Source: Bacillus swezeyi
GTDB lineage: Bacteria > Bacillota > Bacilli > Bacillales > Bacillaceae
DNA length: 64,000 nt
Assembly: GCF_001969815.1 (NCBI RefSeq)
Contig: NZ_MRBK01000020.1
Location: 1-64,000, forward strand
Direction of reading: 5' to 3'
The translations under genes and the position numbers were made by a program. The first letter of the stretch is position 1, and each line of letters opens with the position of its first letter. This document shows positions 17,425 through 26,325 of the stretch, in pieces. The notes beneath the pieces are model-generated. The model did not search any database, was not told where the DNA came from, and was given only the letters and a program-made list of their open reading frames with translations.

Positions 17425-20400
17425 TTACATTTGGCTTAGATTGCGTTTTTTTCGTTGATAAAGGTAAAGTCCGCCTCCAGATGTGAGCAACAGCAAGCCG
17501 AGCAGCAGCCAATTGTAGATGTTTGCGGCCGTATCGGGCAAAAAGCCGTTAGACGGCGGAGCTTGTCCGTCACCGGAACCGTCTCCGCCTTGACCGTCTG
17601 ACCCATGCCCTCCGCCATTAGGATCGCTGCCGGGCGCCGCGGGAGATTCGCCGCCATTGTCCCCGCCGCCTGAGCCCGGAGGAACGGCATTGTTGTCATT
17701 CAAAACGGTATATTCGCTGAAATGGTCCACATAGCCGGCGACGGTATGGTCTTTGCTGTAGCCGTTTTTCACTTTGGTGAAGCTGTTCTTTTTCCGGTCA
17801 ACATAATAAACGCTGTAGTGTTTGTCAGGCGCATCCACTTGGAAGTACAGTCCGACCGGCTCTTTAAAAGAGCTGACGGCTTTTCCTTTTTGCCGAATGC
17901 TGAAGTCGTACACCTTTGTGACCGCCTGCTTGATGTCCTTTGTGATCTTGATGCCAATCTTTGTGTCCTCGCTCGCCAGGTTGACGGCCGGCAGAAGCAT
18001 GGCGATTTTATCGTTTTTCAAAGTGATGTTTGGATCATTTGATCTTTCCTTTATCAGATCAGTCTGTGCTTTTGTCATGCTCAGTTTCATGTTTTCCTTT
18101 TCTGTTTCAGGAAAATAGACGATCGCCTGATTGGCGTTTTTCGCGTATGTTTGAAACGGCTTTTCAGCAAGTGTCCATGTGCCGTCTGCCTGTTTTTCAG
18201 GCAAGAAAACTTCAGTGATCCTGTTGTCAATGTTCGGCGAAACGGAATCGTATAATTCGAGCTGTTCGGTAAAAATCTCATAATCGGTAAACCCGAGGTC
18301 TACGCCATTTTTCGCCTCTTTAAAGACGGAATAGCCGTCACCGCCGCCGCCCATGAAGTTATTCGTCGCGACACGGTAGGTTTTCTCCGGATCGAGCGGC
18401 TCAGCCTCTCCTTTTTCATTGACAAGCTTCACATCCAATATGCGTTCTCCCTTAGGCTTGTTCAATGTGAAAGTATATGTCAAACCCGCTACATGAGGGA
18501 ACGCGCCTCCGCCTTCTTCGACTTGGCTGACGCCGTGTTCAAGCGCTTCTTGAATTTGCGCTCCCGTCAAATCAGCGGCATATAGCGTATTGCCGAACGG
18601 CATGACAGTGAGCACTTCACCGAGTGTAATCTTTCCTTTGTCGATGCTGCTTCTGATTCCGCCGCCGTTTGTGATTGCAATGTCAGCCCCGCCGGCTTGC
18701 TTCGCTTTTCTGAGCATGCCGTCTGCGATAAAGTTCCCGAGATTGGTTTCTTTTGAGCGGACATGCTCGCGCTTTCCGTCAAGCGGAACATCGGCATAGC
18801 CGACTTCTTTCGTCTTTAGTTCTTCAATGTCTTGTTTAAAGCCGTCAAGGACGTCTTTGGCAGCTGTCTCTTCTTCCACTTTATCGTCGATCGTGATCAA
18901 ATCAAATCTTGATTGATCCGTTTGCACAACACCGTCTTCATCGAATGCAACATCGACTCTTCCTAAAAACTGTCCGTAATCTTTTACTTGTGCGACGATT
19001 GTCGGTTCTTCATTTTGCACCACTTCCAAATGATCGACGAGGGTGTGTGTATGCCCGCCGATGATCAAGTCGATTCCTTTCACTTTTTTGGCCAGCTCAA
19101 GGTCGCGGTTGTAGCCGAGGTGAGTGAGGGCGATGATTTTATTGACCTTTTCTTTTTCTTTGATGTCTTTGACGGTTTTTTCTGCGGACAAATAAGCATC
19201 ATGAAAGGCAATGTTTGCGCCTGGGCTTGACGTATATGACGTATCTTCTGTCGTCAGCCCGAATACGGCCACCTTTTCTCCGTTTACATCAAGCAGAATG
19301 TAAGGGTAAATGCCGCTGTCTTTCTTTTCACCCGCTTTTAAGACTGCCGGTTTTTTTAAAAACCTGTTCAGCTCAGGCTCTTTTGCAACATCGACATTTG
19401 AGCTGACGATCGGAAAGGCCGGTTTTTCGAAATGGTGTCTGTTTTCCGGGTCAACCGCTGACCCGTTTCCGCTGAGAAAATCGCCCAGCACTTCCGGCCC
19501 TTTATCAAATTCATGGTTGCCGAAGGTCATCGCGTCATAGCCCATCAGGTTCATCAGCTTCAGGTCGGCGAGTCCGTTCCATTTTGTAAAGTACAGGTCT
19601 CCGGAGAAGACGTCTCCGGCATCAAGCAAAACATTGTTTTCCGTTTCACTGCGGATTTCTTTCACTTTTGCAGCGCGCCTTGCCGCATCATCGAGGTGGG
19701 CGTGTGTATCATTTGTATGCATGACTGTTAACGTCCAGTTTTCCTCATCTGCCGGCGGTTCTGATTCGTCAAAATTCAGCTTATAGACGCCGTATCCGCT
19801 GTTTGCAGATTCCCTCACAAAATCGATGTCTTTTGCTTTTTCCGCAAACGGTTTGGCAAGAAGGGAAGATTCGAATGTCACTTCGGCACTTTTGAGCGGC
19901 GCGATGGACCAGTTGTTGTCTGCTGCCGGATTAACCGTCTCTTTTTCCATAATGTAGTTCATCAGCACCTGCCTGTTTTCATCAGCCGCCGCATAAACCA
20001 CTTTATCCTGCGTCAGATGAGGGAATCCGCCGCCTCCGGAAGCGCGGTAATTGTTAGTGACCACAAGGAATTCCTGATCATCTTTCACCGGCTTTCCGTT
20101 ATAGGATAAATGTTTGATCCGGTTTGCCTGCGGATTTTTGATCCCGCCTGAAGCATTGTATTTTGCCGGCTCAGTGACATCGATCTGATATGTCACACCG
20201 TCAATCACATCGAAATTATACGATCTGAAGTCCGGATTCAGGAGTGCCTGTTCGCCTGTTTGAGAAGGGTCGATTTGGTTAAACTGCCCCGCGGACATCT
20301 CGATCCAGTCCTTGACTTCGCTTCCCGTCAGCTTGACGATATAAAGCGTATTGTCGTACAAATACAGGTCGCCGATATTTTTTATGGCCAAATCGCCGGC

Positions 20401-21735
20401 TTTTATATTTGTATAATATTCAGGACCGTTTCGGCCTCCCGCTTTAAACGGCGCTCCGGCTGATAAGATCGGCAGGTTTTCATATTCGGTTCCTTTCATC
20501 ACATCTTCCGCATACCATTTCTGTGCGTCTGTGACGATCTGGATCGAAGGGTCATCTTTTACCTGAGCGAAAAAGCTGTTGATATCGGCTTCCGTTTGGC
20601 CGACTGGCGCGCGGACGTATGCCAAGGTTTTTTCGTGCGTATCCTTAATCGTTGAAACGACGGTTTCATTTCGCGATGTCACATTTCCAGCAATCGCTTC
20701 CGTTTTGGCGCTGGCGTCTTTCACCGTCCATTTTCCGTCGTTTTGCTCCAATTGCATGTCGATCATCCCTAAATGGCTGCCCCAGTTTTTCGGCATGACG
20801 ACCGGAATGCCATTGATTGTCCCTTTTTGAATATCGATTTTCGCGTTTCCGGCATAATCAGGGCCGGGAAAAAGACCGTGCTGGTGCCCTGAGATGATCG
20901 CGTCAATTCCGTTTGTTTTGACAGCCAGGTCAAACACCGCGTTTTCCGCGCCTGCCGGCTGTTCTCCATTTTCAATGCCGGTATGCGCGATGGCGATGAT
21001 CACATCCGCCCCTTCGGCTTTCATTTTCGGAACCATCTCTTTCGCGGATTCTGCTATATCCTGCACCTTGATTTTGCCGTCGAGGTGCTTTTTGTCCCAC
21101 GTTAAAATTTGCGGGGGAACAAAGCCTATGTAGCCGACGTCGAGATTGTGCTTTTGTCCGTTTTCATCAGTGAATGTCCGTTCTTCTATATGGTATGGTT
21201 TGTATTTATGCTGCCCGTCCATTGTTTTAATATTGGCGTTGACGATGGGGAAGTCGGCACCTTTCATCGTTCCTTCCAAAAATTCAAGGCCGTAGTTGAA
21301 TTCATGGTTTCCCAATGTGCCGGCATCATATTGCAGTTTGTTCATGACATCAATGATAGGGTGTGTTTTCGTTCCGGAGATAATCGAATCACGTTCATAT
21401 TTGGAGACATATTCTCCAAGAGGGTTTCCTTGAATTAAGTCGCCGTTGTCGACAAGAAGCGTGTTCGGATGCTGGCTTCGGTATTTTTCAATAAGCTGCG
21501 CCGTTCGGGCCAGTCCGAATTCTCCCGTTTCTTTGTCGGCGTAGTAGTCATAATCCATAATGTGTGCGTGAATATCCGTCGTTCCCAAAATGCTGAGATT
21601 GATGAGCGGGTGTTCGGTTTGTTGTTCTGCATGAGTCTGGGTGTTTGGAATGAGTAAGCTGAGTATCATCACTGAGGTTAGCAGAATACGGAGAATGTTT
21701 TTACTTGAAAACCGTCTTTTCTGTATTCGCACCAT
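17425..21735 (-). CDS. yfkN: Cell-wall anchored trifunctional nucleotidase/phosphodiesterase YfkN
   Basis: About 1,436 residues from ATG 21735. A signal peptide (KNILRILLTSVMILSLLIP) is followed by two complete metallophosphatase/5'-nucleotidase modules. The first (~55-690) starts ILGTTDIHAHIMDYD with GNHEFNYG and GHQHG. The second (~715-1220) starts VMHTNDTHAHLDDAA with GNHEFDKG and GGHTH. A Gly/Pro/Asp-rich wall-spanning stretch leads to LPDTA, a hydrophobic helix and a basic tail, a sortase signal of the kind used by B. subtilis YhcS. It hydrolyses 2',3'-cyclic nucleotides, 3'- and 5'-nucleotides to scavenge phosphate and nucleosides. Upstream codons to 21825 lack a ribosome site, so the later ATG behind GGTGG is used. 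Confidence 0.9.
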   Translation of the reverse strand: MVRIQKRRFSSKNILRILLTSVMILSLLIPNTQTHAEQQTEHPLINLSILGTTDIHAHIMDYDYYADKETGEFGLARTAQLIEKYRSQHPNTLLVDNGDLIQGNPLGEYVSKYERDSIISGTKTHPIIDVMNKLQYDAGTLGNHEFNYGLEFLEGTMKGADFPIVNANIKTMDGQHKYKPYHIEERTFTDENGQKHNLDVGYIGFVPPQILTWDKKHLDGKIKVQDIAESAKEMVPKMKAEGADVIIAIAHTGIENGEQPAGAENAVFDLAVKTNGIDAIISGHQHGLFPGPDYAGNAKIDIQKGTINGIPVVMPKNWGSHLGMIDMQLEQNDGKWTVKDASAKTEAIAGNVTSRNETVVSTIKDTHEKTLAYVRAPVGQTEADINSFFAQVKDDPSIQIVTDAQKWYAEDVMKGTEYENLPILSAGAPFKAGGRNGPEYYTNIKAGDLAIKNIGDLYLYDNTLYIVKLTGSEVKDWIEMSAGQFNQIDPSQTGEQALLNPDFRSYNFDVIDGVTYQIDVTEPAKYNASGGIKNPQANRIKHLSYNGKPVKDDQEFLVVTNNYRASGGGGFPHLTQDKVVYAAADENRQVLMNYIMEKETVNPAADNNWSIAPLKSAEVTFESSLLAKPFAEKAKDIDFVRESANSGYGVYKLNFDESEPPADEENWTLTVMHTNDTHAHLDDAARRAAKVKEIRSETENNVLLDAGDVFSGDLYFTKWNGLADLKLMNLMGYDAMTFGNHEFDKGPEVLGDFLSGNGSAVDPENRHHFEKPAFPIVSSNVDVAKEPELNRFLKKPAVLKAGEKKDSGIYPYILLDVNGEKVAVFGLTTEDTSYTSSPGANIAFHDAYLSAEKTVKDIKEKEKVNKIIALTHLGYNRDLELAKKVKGIDLIIGGHTHTLVDHLEVVQNEEPTIVAQVKDYGQFLGRVDVAFDEDGVVQTDQSRFDLITIDDKVEEETAAKDVLDGFKQDIEELKTKEVGYADVPLDGKREHVRSKETNLGNFIADGMLRKAKQAGGADIAITNGGGIRSSIDKGKITLGEVLTVMPFGNTLYAADLTGAQIQEALEHGVSQVEEGGGAFPHVAGLTYTFTLNKPKGERILDVKLVNEKGEAEPLDPEKTYRVATNNFMGGGGDGYSVFKEAKNGVDLGFTDYEIFTEQLELYDSVSPNIDNRITEVFLPEKQADGTWTLAEKPFQTYAKNANQAIVYFPETEKENMKLSMTKAQTDLIKERSNDPNITLKNDKIAMLLPAVNLASEDTKIGIKITKDIKQAVTKVYDFSIRQKGKAVSSFKEPVGLYFQVDAPDKHYSVYYVDRKKNSFTKVKNGYSKDHTVAGYVDHFSEYTVLNDNNAVPPGSGGGDNGGESPAAPGSDPNGGGHGSDGQGGDGSGDGQAPPSNGFLPDTAANIYNWLLLGLLLLTSGGGLYLYQRKKRNLSQM

Positions 21736-21770
21736 TTCTCCACCTTTCCGTTTATAGTAACAATCTCTAT

Positions 21771-21799
21771 TGTAAGAACTTTTTGTAAAGTTTTGTAGA
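21771..21799 (-). promoter_or_regulatory. Candidate PhoP-binding repeats upstream of yfkN
   Basis: Read on the minus strand, the hexamers TCTACA, TTTACA and CTTACA recur at 10- and 13-bp intervals, just upstream of a TACTAT -10 (21754-21759). They resemble the TTAACA-like direct repeats of PhoP boxes. Phosphate control would suit a secreted nucleotidase. Match quality is moderate and the spacing is not perfectly regular. Confidence 0.35.
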
Positions 21800-21897
21800 A
21801 CTTTCGTTGCGAATATTGTAAACAATCTGAAAATGATTCGAAAGTCACTGTCTGCCGAAATGGATCATTAGGTACTTTGTCCGGCGAATCGTTGAAT

Positions 21898-21922
21898 GTT
21901 TTATTTAGTGTGGCAGGGGTAA
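21898..21922 (+). promoter_or_regulatory. Sigma-B promoter of yfkM
   Basis: GTTTTA (21898-21903), a 13-bp spacer and GGGTAA (21917-21922) match the sigma-B consensus GTTTAA-N12-15-GGGTAT. YfkM of B. subtilis is a general stress protein under sigma-B. Confidence 0.7.
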
Positions 21923-21964
21923 ATGGATTTATGTAGACAAAAGATGCAAGGAGGGAGCAAGGAT

Positions 21965-22480
21965 ATGGGCAAAAATATAGCTGTTGTACTGACGGATTAC
22001 TTTGAGGATTCCGAGTATACTGAACCAGCCCAATCATTCAAAGAGGCCGGACACAAGCTGACGGTCATTGAAAAAGAAAAAGGAAAAACGCTGAAAGGAA
22101 AGCAGGGACAGGCATCAGTGGATGTTGATGCATCCATTGATGAAGTCAGCCCTGCGGATTTTGACGCATTATTGATTCCGGGCGGGTTTTCGCCAGATAT
22201 CCTGAGAGCCGATCAACGGTTTGTATCATTTGCCAAATCCTTTATGGATGAAAAAAAACCTGTGTTCGCGATCTGCCACGGACCTCAGCTTTTAATCACG
22301 GCCAAGACTTTGGACGGCCGCAGCGCTACGGGCTATACATCCATTCGTGTCGATTTGGAAAACGCGGGCGCCAAATTTCAGGACAAAGAGGCCGTCGTCT
22401 GCCAGAACCAGCTTGTCACAAGCCGGACACCGGATGACATCCCGGCATTTACACGGGAATCTTTGAACTTGCTTGGCTGA
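21965..22480 (+). CDS. yfkM: General stress protein YfkM, DJ-1/PfpI family
   Basis: 171 residues. The DJ-1/PfpI fold is shown by IAVVLTDYFEDSEYTEP (acidic residue near the nucleophile), LLIPGGFSPD and FAICHGPQLLI with the nucleophilic Cys and the following His. Members act on damaged proteins, glyoxals or similar substrates; the exact activity of this one is not defined. Length and sequence match B. subtilis YfkM (general stress protein 18). ATG 21965 has AGGAGGG upstream; earlier in-frame codons from 21923 do not. A sigma-B-like promoter lies 43 bp upstream. Confidence 0.85.
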   Translation: MGKNIAVVLTDYFEDSEYTEPAQSFKEAGHKLTVIEKEKGKTLKGKQGQASVDVDASIDEVSPADFDALLIPGGFSPDILRADQRFVSFAKSFMDEKKPVFAICHGPQLLITAKTLDGRSATGYTSIRVDLENAGAKFQDKEAVVCQNQLVTSRTPDDIPAFTRESLNLLG

Positions 22481-22493
22481 TATTTGTGAAAAA

Positions 22494-22525
22494 AGACCGG
22501 AACCCGCGCTTCCGGTCTCTTTTTA
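22494..22525 (+). terminator. Terminator of yfkM
   Basis: The hairpin AGACCGGAA/TTCCGGTCT is followed by CTTTTT, just after the yfkM stop. Confidence 0.8.
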
Positions 22526-22530
22526 TGAAG

Positions 22531-22555
22531 AAAAAAGGACGGACAAATGTCCGCC
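22531..22555 (-). terminator. Terminator of yfkK
   Basis: On the minus strand GGCGGACA/TGTCCGTCC is followed by a T6 run. It lies 8 bp beyond the yfkK stop, back to back with the yfkM terminator. Confidence 0.7.
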
Positions 22556-22562
22556 GCTGTTA

Positions 22563-22778
22563 TCATTTTCGAAGCGCAGCCAATTCCTCGGCGATCGCCT
22601 GCATTTCACTCGGGCTGAAAGATTTCTTTTTCATGACCATTTGATGGAGATATTCAAGATCCTCGAGTTTTTCATCGCTAAAATCTTCAGCTTTGATGAC
22701 ACCGATATTCAGCATGTTTAATTTTTGCGAGATCTCTTCGATCATTTGATTCAGCTCGGCTGTTTTTTGCTCAGACAA
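22563..22778 (-). CDS. yfkK: UPF0435 protein YfkK
   Basis: 71 residues of mostly helical, charged sequence ([39 protein letters not shown]). It matches the UPF0435 family in length and sequence; function is unknown. TTG 22778 is the start because GGAAG is 8 bp upstream. Continuing upstream to 22856 would add a hydrophobic stretch without a ribosome site. Confidence 0.8.
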   Translation of the reverse strand: MSEQKTAELNQMIEEISQKLNMLNIGVIKAEDFSDEKLEDLEYLHQMVMKKKSFSPSEMQAIAEELAALRK

Positions 22779-22869
22779 TAAGGCACTTCCTTTCTCTGGT
22801 GATTTCGTAGTCTTTATTGTAACAGAAATGGTTGAGAAGAAAAGAACCATTGTCAAAAAGCATATTTCA

Positions 22870-24228
22870 TCAAACGGAAAGACTGTTTTGCTTGTCTTGT
22901 TTTTCCGTCTTGATTTTAGCGAGGATCTGTTTTGATTCGTAAATGACTATGCCTGTTAAGCCGAGCAGTCCGATTAAGTTTGGAATCGCCATCAGGCCGT
23001 TCAGCATATCTGCAAGCGCCCAAACGAAATTATCCTTGAAGATCGCACCGAAAAAGACGGCGATAACAAAAATGACACGGTAAACAATCGCATATTTTTC
23101 ATTCAGCAGATAAGTAAAGCATTTTTCTCCGTAATAAGACCAGCCCAATATGGTCGAATAGGCAAACAAGAGCAGCCCGATTGCAACAATGGTTGATCCG
23201 GCCGGACCAAGAAAATGTTCAAAGGTCATCGATGTCAGTGCATCATTCTTTTCCGACAAGTACATCTTTCCCATGACGATGGAGATTCCCGTAATCGAGC
23301 AGACGACCAAAGTATCAATGAAAACCTGGGTCATCGATACAAGCGCCTGCCGTGCCGGCATATCCGTTTTCGCCGCGGCGGCGGCAATCGGTGCGGAGCC
23401 CAGTCCGGCTTCGTTGGAGAATACCCCTCTTGCGACACCCCAGCGGATGACGGTCCCGATTGCTCCTCCGGCTACAGCCTGACCGGTAAAGGCGTCAGAG
23501 AAAATTAAGCCGATGGCGCCGGGGACAAGTTCAAAGTTTGTGATCAGAATGATCAATCCGGCAATGACATAAAATAAAGCCATGATCGGGACAAAAACGG
23601 AGGTGACTTTTCCGATGCTTTTAATCCCGCCGAGAATGACAAGCGCTGTGAATATCGTCACGATCATGCCCGTTACCCAAACAGGCACTGAAAACGTTGA
23701 TTTCATGACTCCTGACACAGAGTTCGCTTGAACCATATTACCTATTCCGAAGGCGGCCAAAGCCCCGAATATCGCAAATAATACACCGAGCCACTTTTGT
23801 TTGAGCCCGTGCTCCAAATAATACATCGGACCGCCTGACATTTCGCCTTTTTTATCTTTTACGCGAAATCTGACGGCGAGAACGGCTTCAGCATATTTCG
23901 TCGCCATTCCGAAGAAAGCGGCCAGCCACATCCAAAACACGGCGCCCGGACCGCCGGCAATGACGGCGGAAGCGACACCGACGATATTTCCCGTGCCGAC
24001 AGTGGCGGCAAGAGCGGTCATTAAAGCCTGAAAATGAGAAATGTCTCCTTCAGATGATTTATCCCGGCTTTTGCTAAAGGCAAGCTTTAAGGAATAAGGC
24101 AAAAGTCTGATCTGTAAAAAAGCCAGTCTGAATGTCAAGTAGACACCCGTTCCGACGATGAGAATCAAAAGCGGCGGTCCCCATAAAAAACCGTTCATTT
24201 GATCGACTATATTTGAGAGCAAGTTCAT
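22870..24228 (-). CDS. Sodium:alanine symporter family (AGCS) amino acid carrier
   Basis: 452 residues with about ten membrane segments. AGCS signatures include [30 protein letters not shown] (split over residues ~70-100) and [21 protein letters not shown] mid-protein, the Na+/substrate sites of AgcS/AlsT/DagA proteins. It imports alanine, glycine or a related amino acid with sodium. The B. subtilis paralogues are AlsT, YflA, YrbD and GlnT; I cannot say which is the orthologue. It lies between yfkK and yfkJ. Confidence 0.82.
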   Translation of the reverse strand: MNLLSNIVDQMNGFLWGPPLLILIVGTGVYLTFRLAFLQIRLLPYSLKLAFSKSRDKSSEGDISHFQALMTALAATVGTGNIVGVASAVIAGGPGAVFWMWLAAFFGMATKYAEAVLAVRFRVKDKKGEMSGGPMYYLEHGLKQKWLGVLFAIFGALAAFGIGNMVQANSVSGVMKSTFSVPVWVTGMIVTIFTALVILGGIKSIGKVTSVFVPIMALFYVIAGLIILITNFELVPGAIGLIFSDAFTGQAVAGGAIGTVIRWGVARGVFSNEAGLGSAPIAAAAAKTDMPARQALVSMTQVFIDTLVVCSITGISIVMGKMYLSEKNDALTSMTFEHFLGPAGSTIVAIGLLLFAYSTILGWSYYGEKCFTYLLNEKYAIVYRVIFVIAVFFGAIFKDNFVWALADMLNGLMAIPNLIGLLGLTGIVIYESKQILAKIKTEKQDKQNSLSV

Positions 24229-24410
24229 AGGCGAAAATTCCCCCTCTTAATTTTGTGTCTAACTAGAATATTCTGAAAGTTTGTCAGATTTGTCAATAGG
24301 GCTGTTATATTTTCTTACTGAAGTTGAAAAAAACAGAAAAATCTTTAGTATAAAATCATGTACGTTTTTCTTTCTGAAAAGAGGGGAAAGAATAGAGGAG
24401 GCCGCAAAAG

Positions 24411-24881
24411 ATGATCAAAGTTTTATTCGTCTGCCTCGGCAACATTTGCCGATCACCGATGGCAGAAGCGGTGTTTAACGATATGCTCAAAAAAACCGGA
24501 CTGAGTGATCAGATTCAAGCTGATTCAGCCGGCACCGGAAACTGGCACATCGGAAAACCGCCCCATGAAGGTACAAGGACTTTGCTGGCAGAAAAAAAGA
24601 TAAGCTGTGAAGGGCTGTACGCAAGACAGATTTCCAAAAAGGATCTGGAAGAGTTTGATTATTTGATTGCAATGGATGCTGAAAATGCCGGAAATATAAG
24701 AAATCTGGCCGGCAATCAACACAAAGCCGTCATCAGGCGGCTCCTTGATGATGTGAATGACTGTCATACGGAAGACGTTCCAGATCCTTATTACACGGGG
24801 AATTTTGAAGAGGTGTACGAACTTGTAGCAGAGGGCTGCCGCCAATTGCTGACAGACATTAAAAAAGAGCACAATTTGTAA
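24411..24881 (+). CDS. yfkJ: Low-molecular-weight protein-tyrosine phosphatase YfkJ
   Basis: 156 residues. The P-loop VCLGNICRSPMAEAVF contains the C-x5-R-S signature at residues ~8-15, and the general-acid Asp lies in DVPDPYYTGNF. This is the YfkJ/YwlE class of small phosphatases that remove phosphate from Tyr (YwlE acts on phospho-Arg); YfkJ in B. subtilis is linked to stress resistance. GAGGAGG precedes ATG 24411. It is first in a three-gene operon with yfkI and yfkH; gaps are 21 and 8 bp. Confidence 0.87.
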   Translation: MIKVLFVCLGNICRSPMAEAVFNDMLKKTGLSDQIQADSAGTGNWHIGKPPHEGTRTLLAEKKISCEGLYARQISKKDLEEFDYLIAMDAENAGNIRNLAGNQHKAVIRRLLDDVNDCHTEDVPDPYYTGNFEEVYELVAEGCRQLLTDIKKEHNL

Positions 24882-24902
24882 AAACGAAGGGAGAGATTTT
24901 TT

Positions 24903-25241
24903 ATGAAAGGCGATCGCGTTTTCATCAGAAACATCCTCCTCGGCGCATCGGTCGGGGCCGTCATGTCATTGCTGCACAAACCGACAAGGGAAGCGTGCGG
25001 TTTAAAATTGTCGGCATGCAAAAACAAGATCAGGCTCTACCGCGCAAATCCGGGTATGCTCACCGAATGTGCAAAAGAGAAAATGGAAGAAACCAAAAAG
25101 CTTTCGGCATCTATTTCTGATGATTTGAGCTTTTTAAATCGGCAGATCAAAGAACTGCAAGAAACCACCCCGAAGGTGATTGAACTGATCGAAGAAACGA
25201 GGGAGCACTTCTCTTCTAAATCCAAGAATCGTCAGGAGTGA
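24903..25241 (+). CDS. yfkI: Stress-related protein YfkI (YtxH-like)
   Basis: 112 residues. A short hydrophobic, glycine-containing N-terminus (FIRNILLGASVGAVMSLLHKP) is followed by a long charged helix with coiled-coil character. This layout resembles YtxH/GsiB-like general stress proteins that associate with the membrane. Its biochemical role is unknown. It lies between yfkJ and yfkH in one operon. Confidence 0.75.
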   Translation: MKGDRVFIRNILLGASVGAVMSLLHKPTREACGLKLSACKNKIRLYRANPGMLTECAKEKMEETKKLSASISDDLSFLNRQIKELQETTPKVIELIEETREHFSSKSKNRQE

Positions 25242-25249
25242 GAAACGTA

Positions 25250-26065
25250 ATGGGCTTTTTAAAAGAGCTTGGTTGGCGCTTCCTGCTCCATGAAGGGCCG
25301 AGCAAATCAGCTGAACTTGCTTATTTTTTTCTCCTGTCCCTGTTTCCGTTCATGATTTTTTTGCTGACGCTGGTGGGCTACCTGCCTGTCAAAACAGGAG
25401 ATGTCATCGGACTGATCGAGCAGTACGCCCCGGAAGACACAATGTCTGTCATCAAAGAGACGCTAAACACAGGAAACAGGGGGCTGCTTTCATTCGGGAT
25501 CATCGCTGCCCTCTGGTCCGCTTCAAACGGATTGAACGCGATTGTGAGAGCCTTCAATCATGCATATGAAGTAGAGGAAAACCGTTCATTTATTACGGTC
25601 CGCCTGACATCGATTCTTCTGACAGCTGCGATGGTCTTCACGATATTGATCGCGCTCCTTCTGCCGGTATTCGGAAGGACGATCGGCCATTTCATCGCCA
25701 ATTTGGACGGCACCCCCGAGATGTTTCTCACCGCATGGTCGGCGCTGCGCTGGGGAATCAGCCCGCTTGTGTTGCTGATTGTATTTACCGCTTTATACTT
25801 TTTTGCTCCGAATAAACGGCTGTCGTTTAAATTTGTCATTCCCGGAGCGATGGCAGCAACCGCCGGCTGGATTCTCGTCAGCGTTTTATTCTCATACTAT
25901 GTCAGCGAATTTGCGAACTACAGCGCCACATACGGCAGCCTCGGAGGAATCATCGTCTTGATGATCTGGTTTTACTTAAGCGGAATGATGATTATTTTAG
26001 GAGGGGAAATCAACGCCCTTTTACATAAACGTAAAATCATTCCTGAAGAAAATCCGCGAAAATGA
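25250..26065 (+). CDS. yfkH: YihY/BrkB family membrane protein YfkH
   Basis: About 271 residues with six membrane helices. YihY/UPF0761 features include the N-terminal KSAELAYFFLLSLFPFMIFLL, ALWSASNGLNAIVRAFNHAYEVEE and the C-terminal NYSATYGSLGGIIVLMIWFYLSG. Older annotations as ribonuclease BN are not supported by biochemistry. ATG 25250 is preferred; the GTG at 25238 overlaps the yfkI stop and sits directly on the AGGAG site. It is last in the yfkJIH operon. Confidence 0.82.
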   Translation: MGFLKELGWRFLLHEGPSKSAELAYFFLLSLFPFMIFLLTLVGYLPVKTGDVIGLIEQYAPEDTMSVIKETLNTGNRGLLSFGIIAALWSASNGLNAIVRAFNHAYEVEENRSFITVRLTSILLTAAMVFTILIALLLPVFGRTIGHFIANLDGTPEMFLTAWSALRWGISPLVLLIVFTALYFFAPNKRLSFKFVIPGAMAATAGWILVSVLFSYYVSEFANYSATYGSLGGIIVLMIWFYLSGMMIILGGEINALLHKRKIIPEENPRK

Positions 26066-26109
26066 GCAATCTAATAAAGAACGTTAAGTTCAAAAGCGGA
26101 GGGATGATC

Positions 26110-26217
26110 ATGACAAAGCATACGAAAAAAGGCGGAAGCCATAATAAACAAAATGCAAAGCAAAGTCCGAAACACAAAACGAGCGGAAGCGCCAACGGAC
26201 AAAACGGATATCATTAA
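26110..26217 (+). CDS. Small basic hydrophilic protein, possible spore (SASP-like) peptide
   Basis: 35 residues, MTKHTKKGGSHNKQNAKQ at the start and ending GQNGYH. It is rich in Lys, Asn, Gln, Gly and His, with no hydrophobic or acidic residues. That composition resembles minor small acid-soluble spore proteins (SspK/N/P class), but I recognise no specific family member. A GGAGGG is 7 bp before ATG 26110 (an ATG at 26104 is too close), and a strong terminator follows, so it is probably a real gene. Confidence 0.6.
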   Translation: MTKHTKKGGSHNKQNAKQSPKHKTSGSANGQNGYH

Positions 26218-26236
26218 AAAAGGCGCTTAATGCTAA

Positions 26237-26277
26237 AAAAGGGCCGTCTGCACATTGTAAGCAGGCGGCTCTTTTTG
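26237..26277 (+). terminator. Intrinsic terminator
   Basis: The hairpin AGGGCCGTCTGC/GCAGGCGGCTCT is followed by TTTTT, after the small basic peptide gene. Confidence 0.8.
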
Positions 26278-26325
26278 CGTGTGGTGAAAGGAGCGGCGGT
26301 TAAGTGCACGGGCTTCCCGCTGTCA

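Noticed and set aside
17722..21660. Many medium-sized plus-strand ORFs opposite yfkN
   Set aside because: All are antisense shadows of a long, well-supported coding gene and lack ribosome sites.
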